Positions 32,128-40,454 of a DNA stretch of 64,000 nt are shown here, piece by piece. Within the stretch, counting starts at the first letter, position 1; each line of letters begins with the position of its first letter. The notes under the pieces are model-generated. The model was not told where the DNA came from and did not search any database. It saw nothing but the letters and a program-made list of their open reading frames with translations. The translations under genes were made by a program, and so were the position numbers. This DNA comes from Mucilaginibacter flavidus (lineage in GTDB: Bacteria; Bacteroidota; Bacteroidia; Sphingobacteriales; Sphingobacteriaceae): assembly GCF_024055575.1 (NCBI RefSeq), contig NZ_JAMXOE010000005.1:124001-188000 (forward strand), in the 5' to 3' direction.

Positions 32128-32853
32128 CTACTTAATATAATAATCAAATTTTATTGTTTGTCCGCCGGCTGCCTCAGCGCTTGCAGGTAACTCGTTAGCT
32201 AAATATTGATAGGTATAGGCATTAGGCATCGAGCTTGTTTTAATTACGTTATTAGCACTGCCCAATGTCGCATCGTTTACCATAAACAACGCGAACAGGT
32301 TATTAACCCCCACATCGGCAAGCGGCGACTTTTTATCATCATACTGGATATCAACCGAACTGGTTATTCCAGCGCTGTGGCCGGTAATGTTGGTTACGTT
32401 TCCCTTACTGTTGCGTTGGTAGTCAATCACATAATCATTCTCGCCAAGGTAGCGTATAACCTGGTTGCTGCTAAGCACAAAAGCATATTTTAAATAGGGC
32501 GTAACGCCGTCGGCGGCGTATTGCTGCACTACAACCGAGTCGGCATTGTATCTGAATTTCTCGATAAATGTTAAAGTACCATTGTTTACAATTGATACAG
32601 TGGCCAGCGTGTTGTTAGCGTTATATGTGTAATTGCATGTTTCAATCGAGTTGGTAGAATGACTTGATCCGATGCGGTTTTGGTCGTCATAGGTAAAATT
32701 ATCGCTCCAGGTAACACCGGCCAAAGTGTAGGTTGCCGATTTTAACAGGTAAATGCCGTTAACATTCTTATTGCCATCAATTATTACGCTGTCTTTTTTA
32801 CAACCGGCACACAGTAACACTGCAAGCAGCATAGGTAGTAACAAAGTCTTCAT
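32128..32853 (-). CDS. Lipoprotein with RHS-like YD-type repeats
   Basis: 241 residues; lipoprotein signal with lipobox LLCAGC (Cys18) followed by KKDSVIIDGNKN. The mature part has short beta-hairpin units recalling YD/RHS-type repeats: FTYDDQNRIGSSHS, CNYTYNANNTLATVSIV, FRYNADSVVVQQYAADGVTPYLKYAF, IDYQRNSKGNVTNITG and IQYDDKKSPL. Small lipoproteins of this type (DUF4595-like) are common in Bacteroidota; their role is unknown. It is divergent from the M16 protease gene, with repeats between. Confidence 0.65.
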   Translation of the reverse strand: MKTLLLPMLLAVLLCAGCKKDSVIIDGNKNVNGIYLLKSATYTLAGVTWSDNFTYDDQNRIGSSHSTNSIETCNYTYNANNTLATVSIVNNGTLTFIEKFRYNADSVVVQQYAADGVTPYLKYAFVLSSNQVIRYLGENDYVIDYQRNSKGNVTNITGHSAGITSSVDIQYDDKKSPLADVGVNNLFALFMVNDATLGSANNVIKTSSMPNAYTYQYLANELPASAEAAGGQTIKFDYYIK

Positions 32854-32949
32854 GGTTTTGGGATTGGCAGTATAAATTTACGACTATTTTTCAATAAACA
32901 AATGATTGTGAATGATTTGCGAAATCACTTTAAAAAGCAAAACACGGAT

Positions 32950-33058
32950 TTTCCCATAGCGACGGGTTTAAAGCCTATCGCTATAATGGAATTTCCAACC
33001 AGGCTTTCACAGCGTTTTCTCTTCATCTTTGGGGCTTTCGGACTTTACTGACTTTCCC
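32950..33058. repeat. Two repeat families in tandem before the M16 protease gene
   Basis: A degenerate copy of ATAGCGATGGGTTTTAAACC (about 32956-32988) is followed by a GGCTTTCGGACTTTACTGACTTTCC copy (33028-33058), the same two families that are nested at 6119-6316. Confidence 0.65.
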
Positions 33059-33068
33059 ACTAAAACCC

Positions 33069-33076
33069 TATCTTTG
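33069..33076 (+). promoter_or_regulatory. Putative -7 box TATCTTTG of the M16 protease gene
   Basis: Exact TAnnTTTG match 12 bases before the ATG at 33089, supporting that start codon. Confidence 0.5.
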
Positions 33077-33088
33077 CGCCTCAAACAA

Positions 33089-34321
33089 ATGACGGATTAC
33101 GAGCTCCACACGTTACCCAACGGCATCAGGATACTTTACAAGCATGCAGCGTCGACCATAACGCATTGCTGTTTTATTGTTAATGCCGGTTCGCGCGATG
33201 AAACTGAAAACCAAACGGGCCTCGCGCATTTTATAGAGCACCTGTTATTTAAGGAAACCGAACGCCGCAACACCAACCAGATATTAAACAGGCTTGAACT
33301 GGTCGGTGCCGATTTAAACGCCTACACCACCAAAGAATATACCTGCATCCACGCCTCGTTGCTGAATCAGCACCTGGAACGCACTATCGACCTTTTTGAA
33401 GATATTCTTTTCCACTCCACCTTCCCCGAAGACGAGCAGGAAAAGGAACGCGGCGTTATTCTTGACGAAATTTCATCATACCTCGACCAACCTGAAGAAG
33501 CCATACAGGATGATTTTGAGGAGCTTTTGTTTAAAGGCCACCCACTCGGCAATAATATATTAGGCACACCCGAAACCGTTGCCCGGTTAAACAGCGCAGA
33601 TATCAACGAGTTTATAGCTGCCAACTACAACACTTCGGAAATGGTTTTTGCGGTGTTTGGCGATTATGATTTAAAAAAGGTTATGCGGTTGTCCGAAAAA
33701 TACTTTGGCGCCATACCGGCCAGTTCGGCAAAAAAGAATCGCATAGCCCCTGCGTTAATAGCCCCGTCAAAAACAATCATCACTAAGCCGATATCACAAA
33801 CGCATTGTATTATTGGCAGCAGGGCCTACCCGGCATCGCATCAGCATAAAAATGGCTTATTGCTGTTGAATAATTTACTGGGCGGCATGGGCATGAGCAG
33901 CCGCCTGAACCTGGAGATAAGGGAGAAACATGGCATTGCCTATACTGTTGAATCGAACTATACAACGTTAAGCGACACCGGCATTTTCTCCATTTACTTT
34001 GGCACCGATAGCGAAAAGGCCGAAAAGGCCACGAAACTCATCCACAAAGAATTAAAAAAGCTGCGCGATAATAAGCTCGGCACCTTGCAGTTGCACCAGG
34101 CTAAGGAAAAGTTTATCGGCCAGATAGCCCTCGCCGAAGAAAACCGCATGAGCCTGATTATCTCCATGGCTAAAAGCCTGCTCGATTTTAATTGCATCGA
34201 TACATTGCAGCAGCTATTTGATAAAATTAATGCCGTTACTGCCGAAGATTTGTTAGCTATAAGTAATGAAATCTTTGATAGCAACAAGATGATTACCTTA
34301 CTATTTGAGCCTAAGGAATAA
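33089..34321 (+). CDS. M16 (pitrilysin-like) zinc peptidase
   Basis: 410 residues from the ATG at 33089; an earlier in-frame start at 33029 would read through a repeat and is rejected. The inverted zinc motif HxxEH appears as LAHFIEHLLF near residue 48, with the third ligand Glu in the EKERGVILDEIS region. The second M16 half (about 200-410) includes SQTHCIIGSRAYPASH and GGMGMSSRLNLEIREKHGIAYTVES. There is no signal peptide, so it is predicted cytoplasmic and resembles YmxG/processing-peptidase types. It is 18 bases upstream of def. Confidence 0.93.
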   Translation: MTDYELHTLPNGIRILYKHAASTITHCCFIVNAGSRDETENQTGLAHFIEHLLFKETERRNTNQILNRLELVGADLNAYTTKEYTCIHASLLNQHLERTIDLFEDILFHSTFPEDEQEKERGVILDEISSYLDQPEEAIQDDFEELLFKGHPLGNNILGTPETVARLNSADINEFIAANYNTSEMVFAVFGDYDLKKVMRLSEKYFGAIPASSAKKNRIAPALIAPSKTIITKPISQTHCIIGSRAYPASHQHKNGLLLLNNLLGGMGMSSRLNLEIREKHGIAYTVESNYTTLSDTGIFSIYFGTDSEKAEKATKLIHKELKKLRDNKLGTLQLHQAKEKFIGQIALAEENRMSLIISMAKSLLDFNCIDTLQQLFDKINAVTAEDLLAISNEIFDSNKMITLLFEPKE

Positions 34322-34326
34322 TCCCG

Positions 34327-34334
34327 TATTTTTG
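34327..34334 (+). promoter_or_regulatory. Putative -7 box TATTTTTG of def
   Basis: Exact TAnnTTTG match five bases before the ATG at 34340; a near-leaderless message is implied. Confidence 0.5.
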
Positions 34335-34339
34335 CACTC

Positions 34340-34912
34340 ATGAAGTTTCCAATAATAGCATACGGCGACCCTGTTTTACGACGCAAAGCAACAGCAATTG
34401 AACCTGACGAATATCCTCATATAAAAGAACTGGTTGAAAACATGTTCGAGACCATGTACGGTGCCCACGGCGTCGGACTGGCAGCACCGCAGGTTGGCCT
34501 GAGCATGCGCTTATTTGTTATTGACGCTTCAACTTTTGGCGATGACGACCCATCATTAAAAGATTTTAAGAAAGCTTTTATCAATGCCAACATTTTAGAC
34601 GAAACTGGTGACGAGTGGGCCTTTAACGAAGGCTGCCTGAGCATACCCGAAATAAGGGAAGATGTTTACCGCAAACCCGTTGTAACGCTATCCTACTACG
34701 ACGAAGACTGGAAACACCACGAAGAAACGTTTAAAGGTATGGCCGCCCGCGTTATTCAGCACGAGTATGACCATATTGAAGGCAAATTGTTTACCGATAA
34801 GCTTAGCCCCCTGCGCAAGCGTATGATTGAAAAAAAGCTGAACGATATTTCGAAAGGCATTGTGGATGTTGATTATAAAATGAAATTTCCGGCAGCGAAA
34901 AAGGGAAGGTAG
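34340..34912 (+). CDS. def: Peptide deformylase
   Basis: 190-residue metalloenzyme removing the formyl group from nascent N-terminal methionine. All three signature boxes are present: GVGLAAPQVG (box 1), EGCLSIP (box 2, metal-ligand Cys) and QHEYDHIEG (box 3, HExxD-H). The region VYRKPVVTLSYYDEDW is standard. Length is normal for the type I group with a small C-terminal extension. Its own promoter box lies five bases before the start. A CCCCTGAAGGGG-type repeat begins a few bases after the stop. Confidence 0.96.
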   Translation: MKFPIIAYGDPVLRRKATAIEPDEYPHIKELVENMFETMYGAHGVGLAAPQVGLSMRLFVIDASTFGDDDPSLKDFKKAFINANILDETGDEWAFNEGCLSIPEIREDVYRKPVVTLSYYDEDWKHHEETFKGMAARVIQHEYDHIEGKLFTDKLSPLRKRMIEKKLNDISKGIVDVDYKMKFPAAKKGR

Positions 34913-34914
34913 TT

Positions 34915-34941
34915 TGGCCCCCAGCCCCTGAAGGGGAGCAG
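34915..34941 (+). repeat. CCCCCTAAAGGGGG-family repeat (degenerate) after def
   Basis: GGCCCCCAGCCCCTGAAGGGGAGC begins within 5 bases of the def TAG. Confidence 0.75.
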
Positions 34942-34992
34942 CTTCATCAGTCTTAAGCCTGAGCTATGGTTCCTTCCCTTTGTAGAAACGCC

Positions 34993-35199
34993 TTATTTCA
35001 CGCTAAACACTAATTCATTTTCCCAAATTGCTTTTCTGTCGAGATGTGCTTTGAAATTGGCTATGGTAAATTGTTCATCAGGTGATATGATCTTTGAAAA
35101 CACCCGCTTGCCGTTTAAATAAATGTTTACCTTTTGTTTATAATCAACCGCCTTTAATTTCGTCGGTAAAAGCAGCAGCAAAAAAATAGCTTTTCTCAT
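34993..35199 (-). CDS. Small hypothetical protein downstream of the DUF4932 gene
   Basis: 68 residues starting two bases after the stop of the DUF4932 gene, suggesting translational coupling. The N-terminus (MRKAIFLLLLLPTKLKAVD) could be a short signal peptide. The remainder alternates hydrophobic and polar residues as in a small beta fold (YKQKVNIYLNGKRVFSKIISP). No family was recognised. The tight spacing and the absence of an alternative frame favour a real gene, but a chance ORF is possible. Confidence 0.5.
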   Translation of the reverse strand: MRKAIFLLLLLPTKLKAVDYKQKVNIYLNGKRVFSKIISPDEQFTIANFKAHLDRKAIWENELVFSVK

Positions 35200-35201
35200 G
35201 T

Positions 35202-36257
35202 TCAGGCTTTTTTAGGGTATTTGGCTTGCAGGTATTTTATTATCTCCGGGAAAAAATCAGCGAAGTTTTTGTATTTGGCCGAGTTGATATAATTATCATA
35301 AATAAACGGTGCCAGTTCATCTACATAAATAAAATCGCTTGCTGTTTGGCGCGCAACCTGTCGCTTATATGCCCGTTCGGTGCGGTATTTTTTGTAAAGT
35401 GCGGCGGTTATGGATCGCACCATATTTTCATCGAAACAATAGGGCCAGTTGCTGATCTGGTTACGCTTCATACCCTCATCGTCCTTGTTATACAGGTATG
35501 ATAATTCATCAATTTCCTTCTGGTATTTTTTGAGCAGGGTGCTGATATAAACATGACTCCCTTCGTGCCAAACAAGGTTTTCAAAATCCCTGAATTCAAA
35601 AACAGGGTCGGCATCTTTCGCCCCGCCTTCTTTAAAATACCCGGTATTATAAACCAGCCAGTCTGAAAATTGCGGATTAAGTGTTTTGGTCATAATGGCG
35701 TGCGAGCCCCAGCTGTTCAGTGGATCGATACAGATATCCCAGTTGATGGCAGCATCGTACCGGTAAAAATCCTGCAGCTTCTTTATCAGCTTACCCGAGT
35801 CGACATTGGCTTTTAAATCGTCTCCCCATTTTGTATACCGCGCCTGGTGCTTTTGAAAAAAGTCCCAAAAGCGGGTATCGTTAAAAAAGTCTTTACACAG
35901 CTTTATGTATTCCAGCACATTTTCTTTGCCGTACATTTTGTACCAGCTTAATTCAGCAGGTTCATAAATTTTTATGTTGGGAAAGTCGCTCATGCACCAG
36001 CCAAGCTCAACCAGGTCGGTATAGGTTTTATCAAACGATATCACCTTTTTAACAGCCGGGTGGTCTTTATATTTTCCAAAGTAATCCATCACTTCTTTGC
36101 TATAAGCAGATGCATTGGGCTGCGGGTATTTATCGCCCAAAATCTGGACGATGGTAAAAAGTTCGACGCCGGGATGTACGTTTACTTTCAATTCGCCCTG
36201 GCAAATGCCTGCAACAGGCAGCAATGCAATTAAAAAGAGGATGCTAAGTTTTTTCAT
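35202..36257 (-). CDS. DUF4932 secreted protein (putative zinc-protease-like)
   Basis: 351 residues from the ATG at 36257, which yields a signal peptide (MKKLSILFLIALLPVAGICQ); a longer in-frame extension to 36530 runs through a repeat and is not believed. Family DUF4932 features are VNVHPGVELFTIVQILGDKYPQ, SWYKMYGKENVLEYIKLCKDF and LVWHEGSHVYISTLLKKY. The WHEGSH segment resembles an HExxH zinc site shifted by a residue (HEGSH), so a metallopeptidase is plausible. It would act in the periplasm. No operon partner beyond the small downstream ORF is evident. Confidence 0.78.
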   Translation of the reverse strand: MKKLSILFLIALLPVAGICQGELKVNVHPGVELFTIVQILGDKYPQPNASAYSKEVMDYFGKYKDHPAVKKVISFDKTYTDLVELGWCMSDFPNIKIYEPAELSWYKMYGKENVLEYIKLCKDFFNDTRFWDFFQKHQARYTKWGDDLKANVDSGKLIKKLQDFYRYDAAINWDICIDPLNSWGSHAIMTKTLNPQFSDWLVYNTGYFKEGGAKDADPVFEFRDFENLVWHEGSHVYISTLLKKYQKEIDELSYLYNKDDEGMKRNQISNWPYCFDENMVRSITAALYKKYRTERAYKRQVARQTASDFIYVDELAPFIYDNYINSAKYKNFADFFPEIIKYLQAKYPKKA

Positions 36258-36387
36258 TTCAATAAAAATCAAGTAACGCAAACATGCGATGCTGAACCGG
36301 CTATTGAAATTGTAATTGATGAAGGGGCTTTTTTTGCTGATGAACAGTTTGGGACGGAATAACGGCTCGGTGCAATTCCTTGTAGCA

Positions 36388-36550
36388 CAGGCCTGCGACC
36401 TGCGCTGATGAATAGCGCTCCGTTGGAGCTTGAAGTAGGTCTTCAATTTTAAAGAGGTCGGAACGTACTTTGATTCGAAGTTAATCATGGTGATACACAA
36501 TACACTCAGCCCCAAAGGGGCGTCACTCATCAGCGCAGGTCGCAGGCCTG
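36388..36550. repeat. Composite inverted repeat (CAGGCCTGCGACCTGCGCTG family), copy 2
   Basis: Perfect 24-bp arms CAGGCCTGCGACCTGCGCTG... (36388-36411) and their complement (36527-36550). Inside are GCTCCGTTGGAGC and GCCCCAAAGGGGC palindromes, reversed in order against copy 1 at 29887-30021. It occupies the middle of the 362-base gap between the DUF4932 and BtuF-like genes; the rest of this gap shows no gene. Confidence 0.9.
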
Positions 36551-36619
36551 TACTAAAACAGCGATTTAAACAATTACATCGCCCTTATATTTACAATCCT
36601 TACCTTAGCGCTTTCAAAT

Positions 36620-37546
36620 ATGAGCGCGTTAAAAATAGTTTCATTAATCCCTTCAGCAACCGAAATTGTTTGCCTATTGGGTCTCAAAGAAAACCTGGTT
36701 GGGCGGTCGCATGAATGCGATTTCCCGGCATCGGTCAAACAGTTGCCGGTATGTTCCGAGGCCAATTTTCCGGATAACTTAAGCAGTGCGGCCATTGATG
36801 TTAAGGTGAAAGAAATTTTGGCTGATGCCTTATCGGTTTATACGGTAAAGCGTGATGTGGTAAAAGAACTGGCGCCCGATGTGGTGATCACCCAGGCGCA
36901 ATGCGAAGTTTGTGCTGTTTCATTAACAGAAGTTGAAGAAGCCCTGGCAAATTATTTGGATAGAGATGCCCGCATCGTCTCCCTGCAACCCAATAGTTTG
37001 GATGATATTTTTAATGATATAAAAACAGTTGCAAAAGCATTGAACGTGCCCGCCGAAGGCGAAAGAGTGGTTGAAGACCTACAGGAACGTGTTGACATCA
37101 TCCGACATAAATTAAAATTCAGCGACAGCAGGCCAACGGTGGCTTGTATCGAGTGGCTGGAACCAATGATGCTTTCAGGCAATTGGATACCCGAGCTGGT
37201 AAGCATTGCTGGCGGCACTAATATTTTAACCGAGGCGGGTAAACATTCGCCTTATGTGCAATGGGACGACATCCGCCTGCAAAACCCGGAGATTATTTTG
37301 ATAATGCCCTGCGGATTTTCCATTGAGCGCACCTTAAAAGAGGTAGATATTATATTACAGTTGCCCGGCTTTAACGAAATGAAGGCGGTAAAAAACAACC
37401 GGGTTTACATTGCCGACGGCAACCAATATTTTAACCGCCCGGGCCCGCGAATAGTGGATTCCATTGAAATTTTGGCAGAAATTATCAACCCAAAACAGTT
37501 TGCTTTTGGATATGAGGGGGATGGCTGGATAAGATTTGGCGTATAA
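36620..37546 (+). CDS. Cobalamin-binding BtuF-like protein without a signal peptide
   Basis: 308-residue helical-backbone metal-receptor protein (BtuF/FhuD fold). Conserved segments are KIVSLIPSATEIVCLLGLKENLVGRSHECDFP (the CDFP signature), AQCEVCAVS, CIEWLEPMMLSGNWIPELVSIAGG and HSPYVQWDDIRLQNPEIILIMPCGFS, then FNRPGPRIVDSIEILAEI. BtuF-type proteins normally carry vitamin B12 to an ABC importer, but this one starts directly with the first strand and has no export signal, so it is likely cytoplasmic. No BtuC/BtuD genes are near and no cobalamin riboswitch was seen upstream. Confidence 0.85.
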   Translation: MSALKIVSLIPSATEIVCLLGLKENLVGRSHECDFPASVKQLPVCSEANFPDNLSSAAIDVKVKEILADALSVYTVKRDVVKELAPDVVITQAQCEVCAVSLTEVEEALANYLDRDARIVSLQPNSLDDIFNDIKTVAKALNVPAEGERVVEDLQERVDIIRHKLKFSDSRPTVACIEWLEPMMLSGNWIPELVSIAGGTNILTEAGKHSPYVQWDDIRLQNPEIILIMPCGFSIERTLKEVDIILQLPGFNEMKAVKNNRVYIADGNQYFNRPGPRIVDSIEILAEIINPKQFAFGYEGDGWIRFGV

Positions 37547-37640
37547 AACCCGCAGATTGCCGATTTAGATAACATGCCCCTACGCACTCTCGCGTTAAAT
37601 ATGTAATTTGTGCCGATATAAGAATGTCGCCGTTTAAGCG

Positions 37641-37686
37641 TTTCGTCTTTCGGACTTTACTGACTTTTCCGACTTTCGGACTTCTT
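37641..37686. repeat. GGACTTTCGGACTTTC-family repeat before the histidine kinase gene
   Basis: CTTTCGGACTTTACTGACTTTTCC... ends a few bases before the ATG at 37691; compare 6240-6316, 22432-22451 and 33022-33058. Confidence 0.7.
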
Positions 37687-37690
37687 ACAA

Positions 37691-38905
37691 ATGAATCCAT
37701 ACCAACAAAAAAAACGCTGGAAATATTCGTTACTTACCTTTGCGGTGGTTATTGCCAGCGGGTCGTTGCTCTATACCAGTTATTTGGCGCGTAACATTGC
37801 CCGCTCCGAGCGTACACGCGCCGAAGTGTGGGCGCTAAGCATGAAACATTTGCTGATAGCCGATGATGATGATTTTTTGGGCTATGTAATTTCTGTTCGC
37901 GACAGTTTGAGCGTACCCGCTATTGTTACAAATAACAAAGGCGACGTACAGTTTACCCGCGGACTCGACCCAACCAAAACCCCTATTAAGCTGGAAGCTG
38001 AAAACAGTAAGACGAAAAAATACGACCCGGAGTATTTTAAGCAGGAGCTTGCTTACATGCAGGGGCAGCACTCCCCAATAAAGTATAAAGTTTATGGCGA
38101 GGAATGGCTTGTTTATTATAAAGACAGTCCTCTGCTTACGCAATTGAAATTTTTCCCTTACATACAGCTTTCGGTAATTGCCATTTTTTTATTGGTGGCC
38201 TATACTGCGTTTAGCTCCTCGCGCAAATCGGAGCAAAACCAGGTTTGGGTGGGATTGGCGAAGGAAACAGCACACCAGTTAGGGACGCCCATATCATCGT
38301 TAATGGCATGGATTGAGCTGATGAAGGAGAAGTTTAATGCCGAAGACGACCCCCTGATTGCCGAGATGGAAAACGATGTTAAGCGGTTGGAAATTGTTGC
38401 CGACCGTTTCTCAAAAATAGGTTCGACTCCTAAACTGGAAGAACACAAGGTTTACGAAGTAGTGAAGGATTTTGTGGACTATTTTAAAGTGCGCGTAAGC
38501 AAAAATATATCCTTCCAATTAACCGGCAACCCGCATTTACAGGCTGGCGTAAATATCCCCCTGTTTGACTGGGTGCTGGAGAACCTGCTTAAGAATGCTG
38601 TAAATGCCATAGAAGGCAAGGGCTCGATACATGTAGACATATCGGGCAACAAAATAAAAAAACAGGTATTTATCGACGTAACTGATACAGGCAAGGGTAT
38701 ACCGCGTTCAAAGTTCGACACGGTGTTTCAGCCGGGGTACACTACCCGCAAACGGGGCTGGGGGCTGGGCCTGTCGCTAACCAAGCGGATGATAGAAAAC
38801 TATCATAACGGGCAAATATTTGTGAAGGATTCGGAGCTGGGTAAAGGCACAACTTTTAGGATCATATTAAAAAATGTACGACATGATAAGCAGACCAAAC
38901 ACTAA
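37691..38905 (+). CDS. Sensor histidine kinase
   Basis: 404 residues. A transmembrane helix at about 12-33, an extracytoplasmic part of about 125 residues and a second helix at about 158-178 (QLSVIAIFLLVAYTAF) are followed by the kinase core. The H box is KETAHQLGTPISSL with His195, and the catalytic domain has ENLLKNAVNAIEGKG (N box), DTGKGIPRSKF (G1), FQPGYTTRKRGWGLGLSL (F/G2) and GKGTTFRI. No HAMP is visible. No response-regulator gene is adjacent, so it is an orphan kinase. The DinB-family gene overlaps its 3'-end. Confidence 0.92.
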   Translation: MNPYQQKKRWKYSLLTFAVVIASGSLLYTSYLARNIARSERTRAEVWALSMKHLLIADDDDFLGYVISVRDSLSVPAIVTNNKGDVQFTRGLDPTKTPIKLEAENSKTKKYDPEYFKQELAYMQGQHSPIKYKVYGEEWLVYYKDSPLLTQLKFFPYIQLSVIAIFLLVAYTAFSSSRKSEQNQVWVGLAKETAHQLGTPISSLMAWIELMKEKFNAEDDPLIAEMENDVKRLEIVADRFSKIGSTPKLEEHKVYEVVKDFVDYFKVRVSKNISFQLTGNPHLQAGVNIPLFDWVLENLLKNAVNAIEGKGSIHVDISGNKIKKQVFIDVTDTGKGIPRSKFDTVFQPGYTTRKRGWGLGLSLTKRMIENYHNGQIFVKDSELGKGTTFRIILKNVRHDKQTKH

Positions 38906-39389
38906 CGAGTACTCAGAATTTGCCGCACGTTACGTAAACCTTGTAGGCAACGACCCGATACTCGATATCCTTGAAAGGCAAAAGAATGAGAGCTATGAAC
39001 TCTTTTGCAGCCTTACCGACAATGCGATGTATGCCTACGCCGAAGGCAAGTGGACCATTAAACAAATTGTTGGCCACATGGCCGATACAGAAAGGATTTT
39101 TGCTTACCGGGCGCTGGTGTTTTCGCACGAGTCGGTTACCCTGCCGGGCTTTGACCAGGATGTTTACATGAAGCAGGCGACCTTTAACAGGCGCCCGCTT
39201 GAAGACCTCGCAGATGAGTTAAAGACAATACGCGAATGCAGTTTATTCCTGTTCCGCAATATGACCGATGCACAATCCAAACAAACCGGGATCGCCAGCG
39301 GCAGCCCCTTTTCGCCAAGGGCCTATGCGTATATGATTGCCGGGCACGAACAGCATCACTGGAATATTTTAAGGGAAAGATATTTATAG
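38874..39389 (+). CDS. DinB-family (DUF664/YfiT-like) putative metalloprotein
   Basis: 171-residue four-helix-bundle protein of the DinB superfamily (unrelated to DNA polymerase IV). Metal-binding His residues lie in IVGHMADTERIF (about residue 68) and in AGHEQHHWNIL near the C-terminus (about 156-161), matching the three-His site of BstYI-like/YfiT proteins. Some members are bacillithiol or mycothiol transferases; a substrate cannot be named. The start at 38874 overlaps the kinase gene by 32 bases; a start at 38883 is also possible. Overlap implies translational coupling. Confidence 0.85.
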   Translation: MYDMISRPNTNEYSEFAARYVNLVGNDPILDILERQKNESYELFCSLTDNAMYAYAEGKWTIKQIVGHMADTERIFAYRALVFSHESVTLPGFDQDVYMKQATFNRRPLEDLADELKTIRECSLFLFRNMTDAQSKQTGIASGSPFSPRAYAYMIAGHEQHHWNILRERYL

Positions 39390-39453
39390 AAAGAATCAAG
39401 AGCCAGGAATCAAGATGGCGATTTACATTCCTGTCTTGATTCTTGGCTCTTTC
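39390..39453. repeat. Hairpin repeat (GAATCAAGAGCCAGGAATCAAG family)
   Basis: Arms AATCAAGAGCCAGGAATCAA and TTGATTCTTGGCTCTT around a short loop, starting within two bases of the DinB-family stop. The same motif is nested inside 16509-16624 and recurs degenerately at 41832-41967. Confidence 0.8.
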
Positions 39454-39455
39454 CT

Positions 39456-39848
39456 TTACTCCTCCAACTTATCCTTACTATTTTTATCGGCTTCCTTTTT
39501 TTCCATCAAAAAAGAGGCGAATAAGCCTGCGCCGCCAAATATGGCTATCAATGCAAAGTAGATGGCTACATTGCCATCATTATCAAATTCGCCCCTCATG
39601 CTATTGAAAGCAGTGTGGTCTAAAAGGTACGCGAAAAACAAACCTGTTCCTGCGCCTATTAACAGCAAGCCCCATTTTAAAGTTTGAAAAGGTGCCGATT
39701 GTGGTTTGTACCTGCGCGGATCCATTCCGCGTTCAATCATTGCCATTCTTTCGCGTTTGGAAAGGTAAACTACGCCAAAAATCATTGCAAAAAGGGCGAG
39801 AGGTATTATTATGCCTGCCATTACTCCCAGTTGTGCTGTCTTATCCAT
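39456..39848 (-). CDS. DUF6249 membrane protein
   Basis: 130 residues with three hydrophobic helices: near 8-28 (GVMAGIIIPLALFAMIFGVVYL), 57-75 (WGLLLIGAGTGLFFAYLL) and 93-113 (AIYFALIAIFGGAGLFASFLM). The cytoplasmic segment SKRERMAMIERGMDPRRYKP between helices one and two is the diagnostic DUF6249 motif, often seen next to ECF sigma factors in Bacteroidota. Here it is divergent from an ECF sigma factor gene 600 bases away, so that link is plausible. Function is unknown. The C-terminal tail is highly charged. Confidence 0.82.
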   Translation of the reverse strand: MDKTAQLGVMAGIIIPLALFAMIFGVVYLSKRERMAMIERGMDPRRYKPQSAPFQTLKWGLLLIGAGTGLFFAYLLDHTAFNSMRGEFDNDGNVAIYFALIAIFGGAGLFASFLMEKKEADKNSKDKLEE

Positions 39849-39963
39849 GATATTCTATTTTTTTAAAAGTTAATAAATGTTTTTTCTTTTAAACACCCTG
39901 ATGGTGTATTTGTATGCTATGACCACATGGTTTTGAAGGAGGTTACAGGTAGATTAAAAAAAA

Positions 39964-40385
39964 GTTGTAAAGGTTGTAGTTGTTGTAGAAGTTTTAAATG
40001 TAGGGGGTATTGCATACGCCCTAATACAACATACGTATTGGCGCGCGCAGGTGTAACCTAACGTGAGTTTTACAAAAGCATGCCCGCAAGCGTTCCATTT
40101 TTAACAGTGGAACACCCGGAACGCTGTGAAACACACTCATTATCAGAATATTATATTTTGTTTTAAATAGCCAACAATTGTATTTTGATATTCATTACTT
40201 AATTTTTTCCTTTTTTCTTAGGGTAAAGGATATGGTATAGCATGCCCCCGCGTGTTTGCCAATTTGCCTGGCATATTCACCAGGGCGTATGCAACACGCC
40301 CCTACATTATAAACGGTATAAAATCAAACAATAAAAGAACTTTTTTAACAATTACAACCCTTACAACTTCTACAACAACTACAAC
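39964..40385. repeat. Nested composite inverted repeat upstream of the ECF sigma gene
   Basis: Three layers are visible. The outer arms GTTGTAGTTGTTGTAGAAGTT (39973-39993) and AACTTCTACAACAACTACAAC (40365-40385) are perfect 21-bp complements. The second layer ATGTAGGGGGTATTGCATAC (39998-40023) pairs with 40282-40307 (AGGGCGTATGCAACACGCCC...). The inner core holds a GGAAC-type block (40091-40130) like that at 23729-23771. The 606-base gap between DUF6249 and the sigma gene contains no convincing ORF. Confidence 0.85.
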
Positions 40386-40454
40386 TAAATAATACCTAAT
40401 TTTACAAAACAGTGTAACCTTAAACAAAAACACGTAGTCAGAGAGCTATAACAG

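Noticed and set aside
36258..36530. N-terminal extension of the DUF4932 frame up to 36530
   Set aside because: The extension reads through the composite inverted repeat and lacks a protein-like pattern; the ATG at 36257 begins a clean signal peptide.
36551..36619. Cobalamin riboswitch before the BtuF-like gene
   Set aside because: Only 69 bases are available between the repeat and the start, and no B12-box-like motif was seen.
38874..39389. DNA polymerase IV (dinB)
   Set aside because: Same name but different family: this is the DinB/YfiT four-helix metalloprotein; the true polymerase gene is at 1-587.
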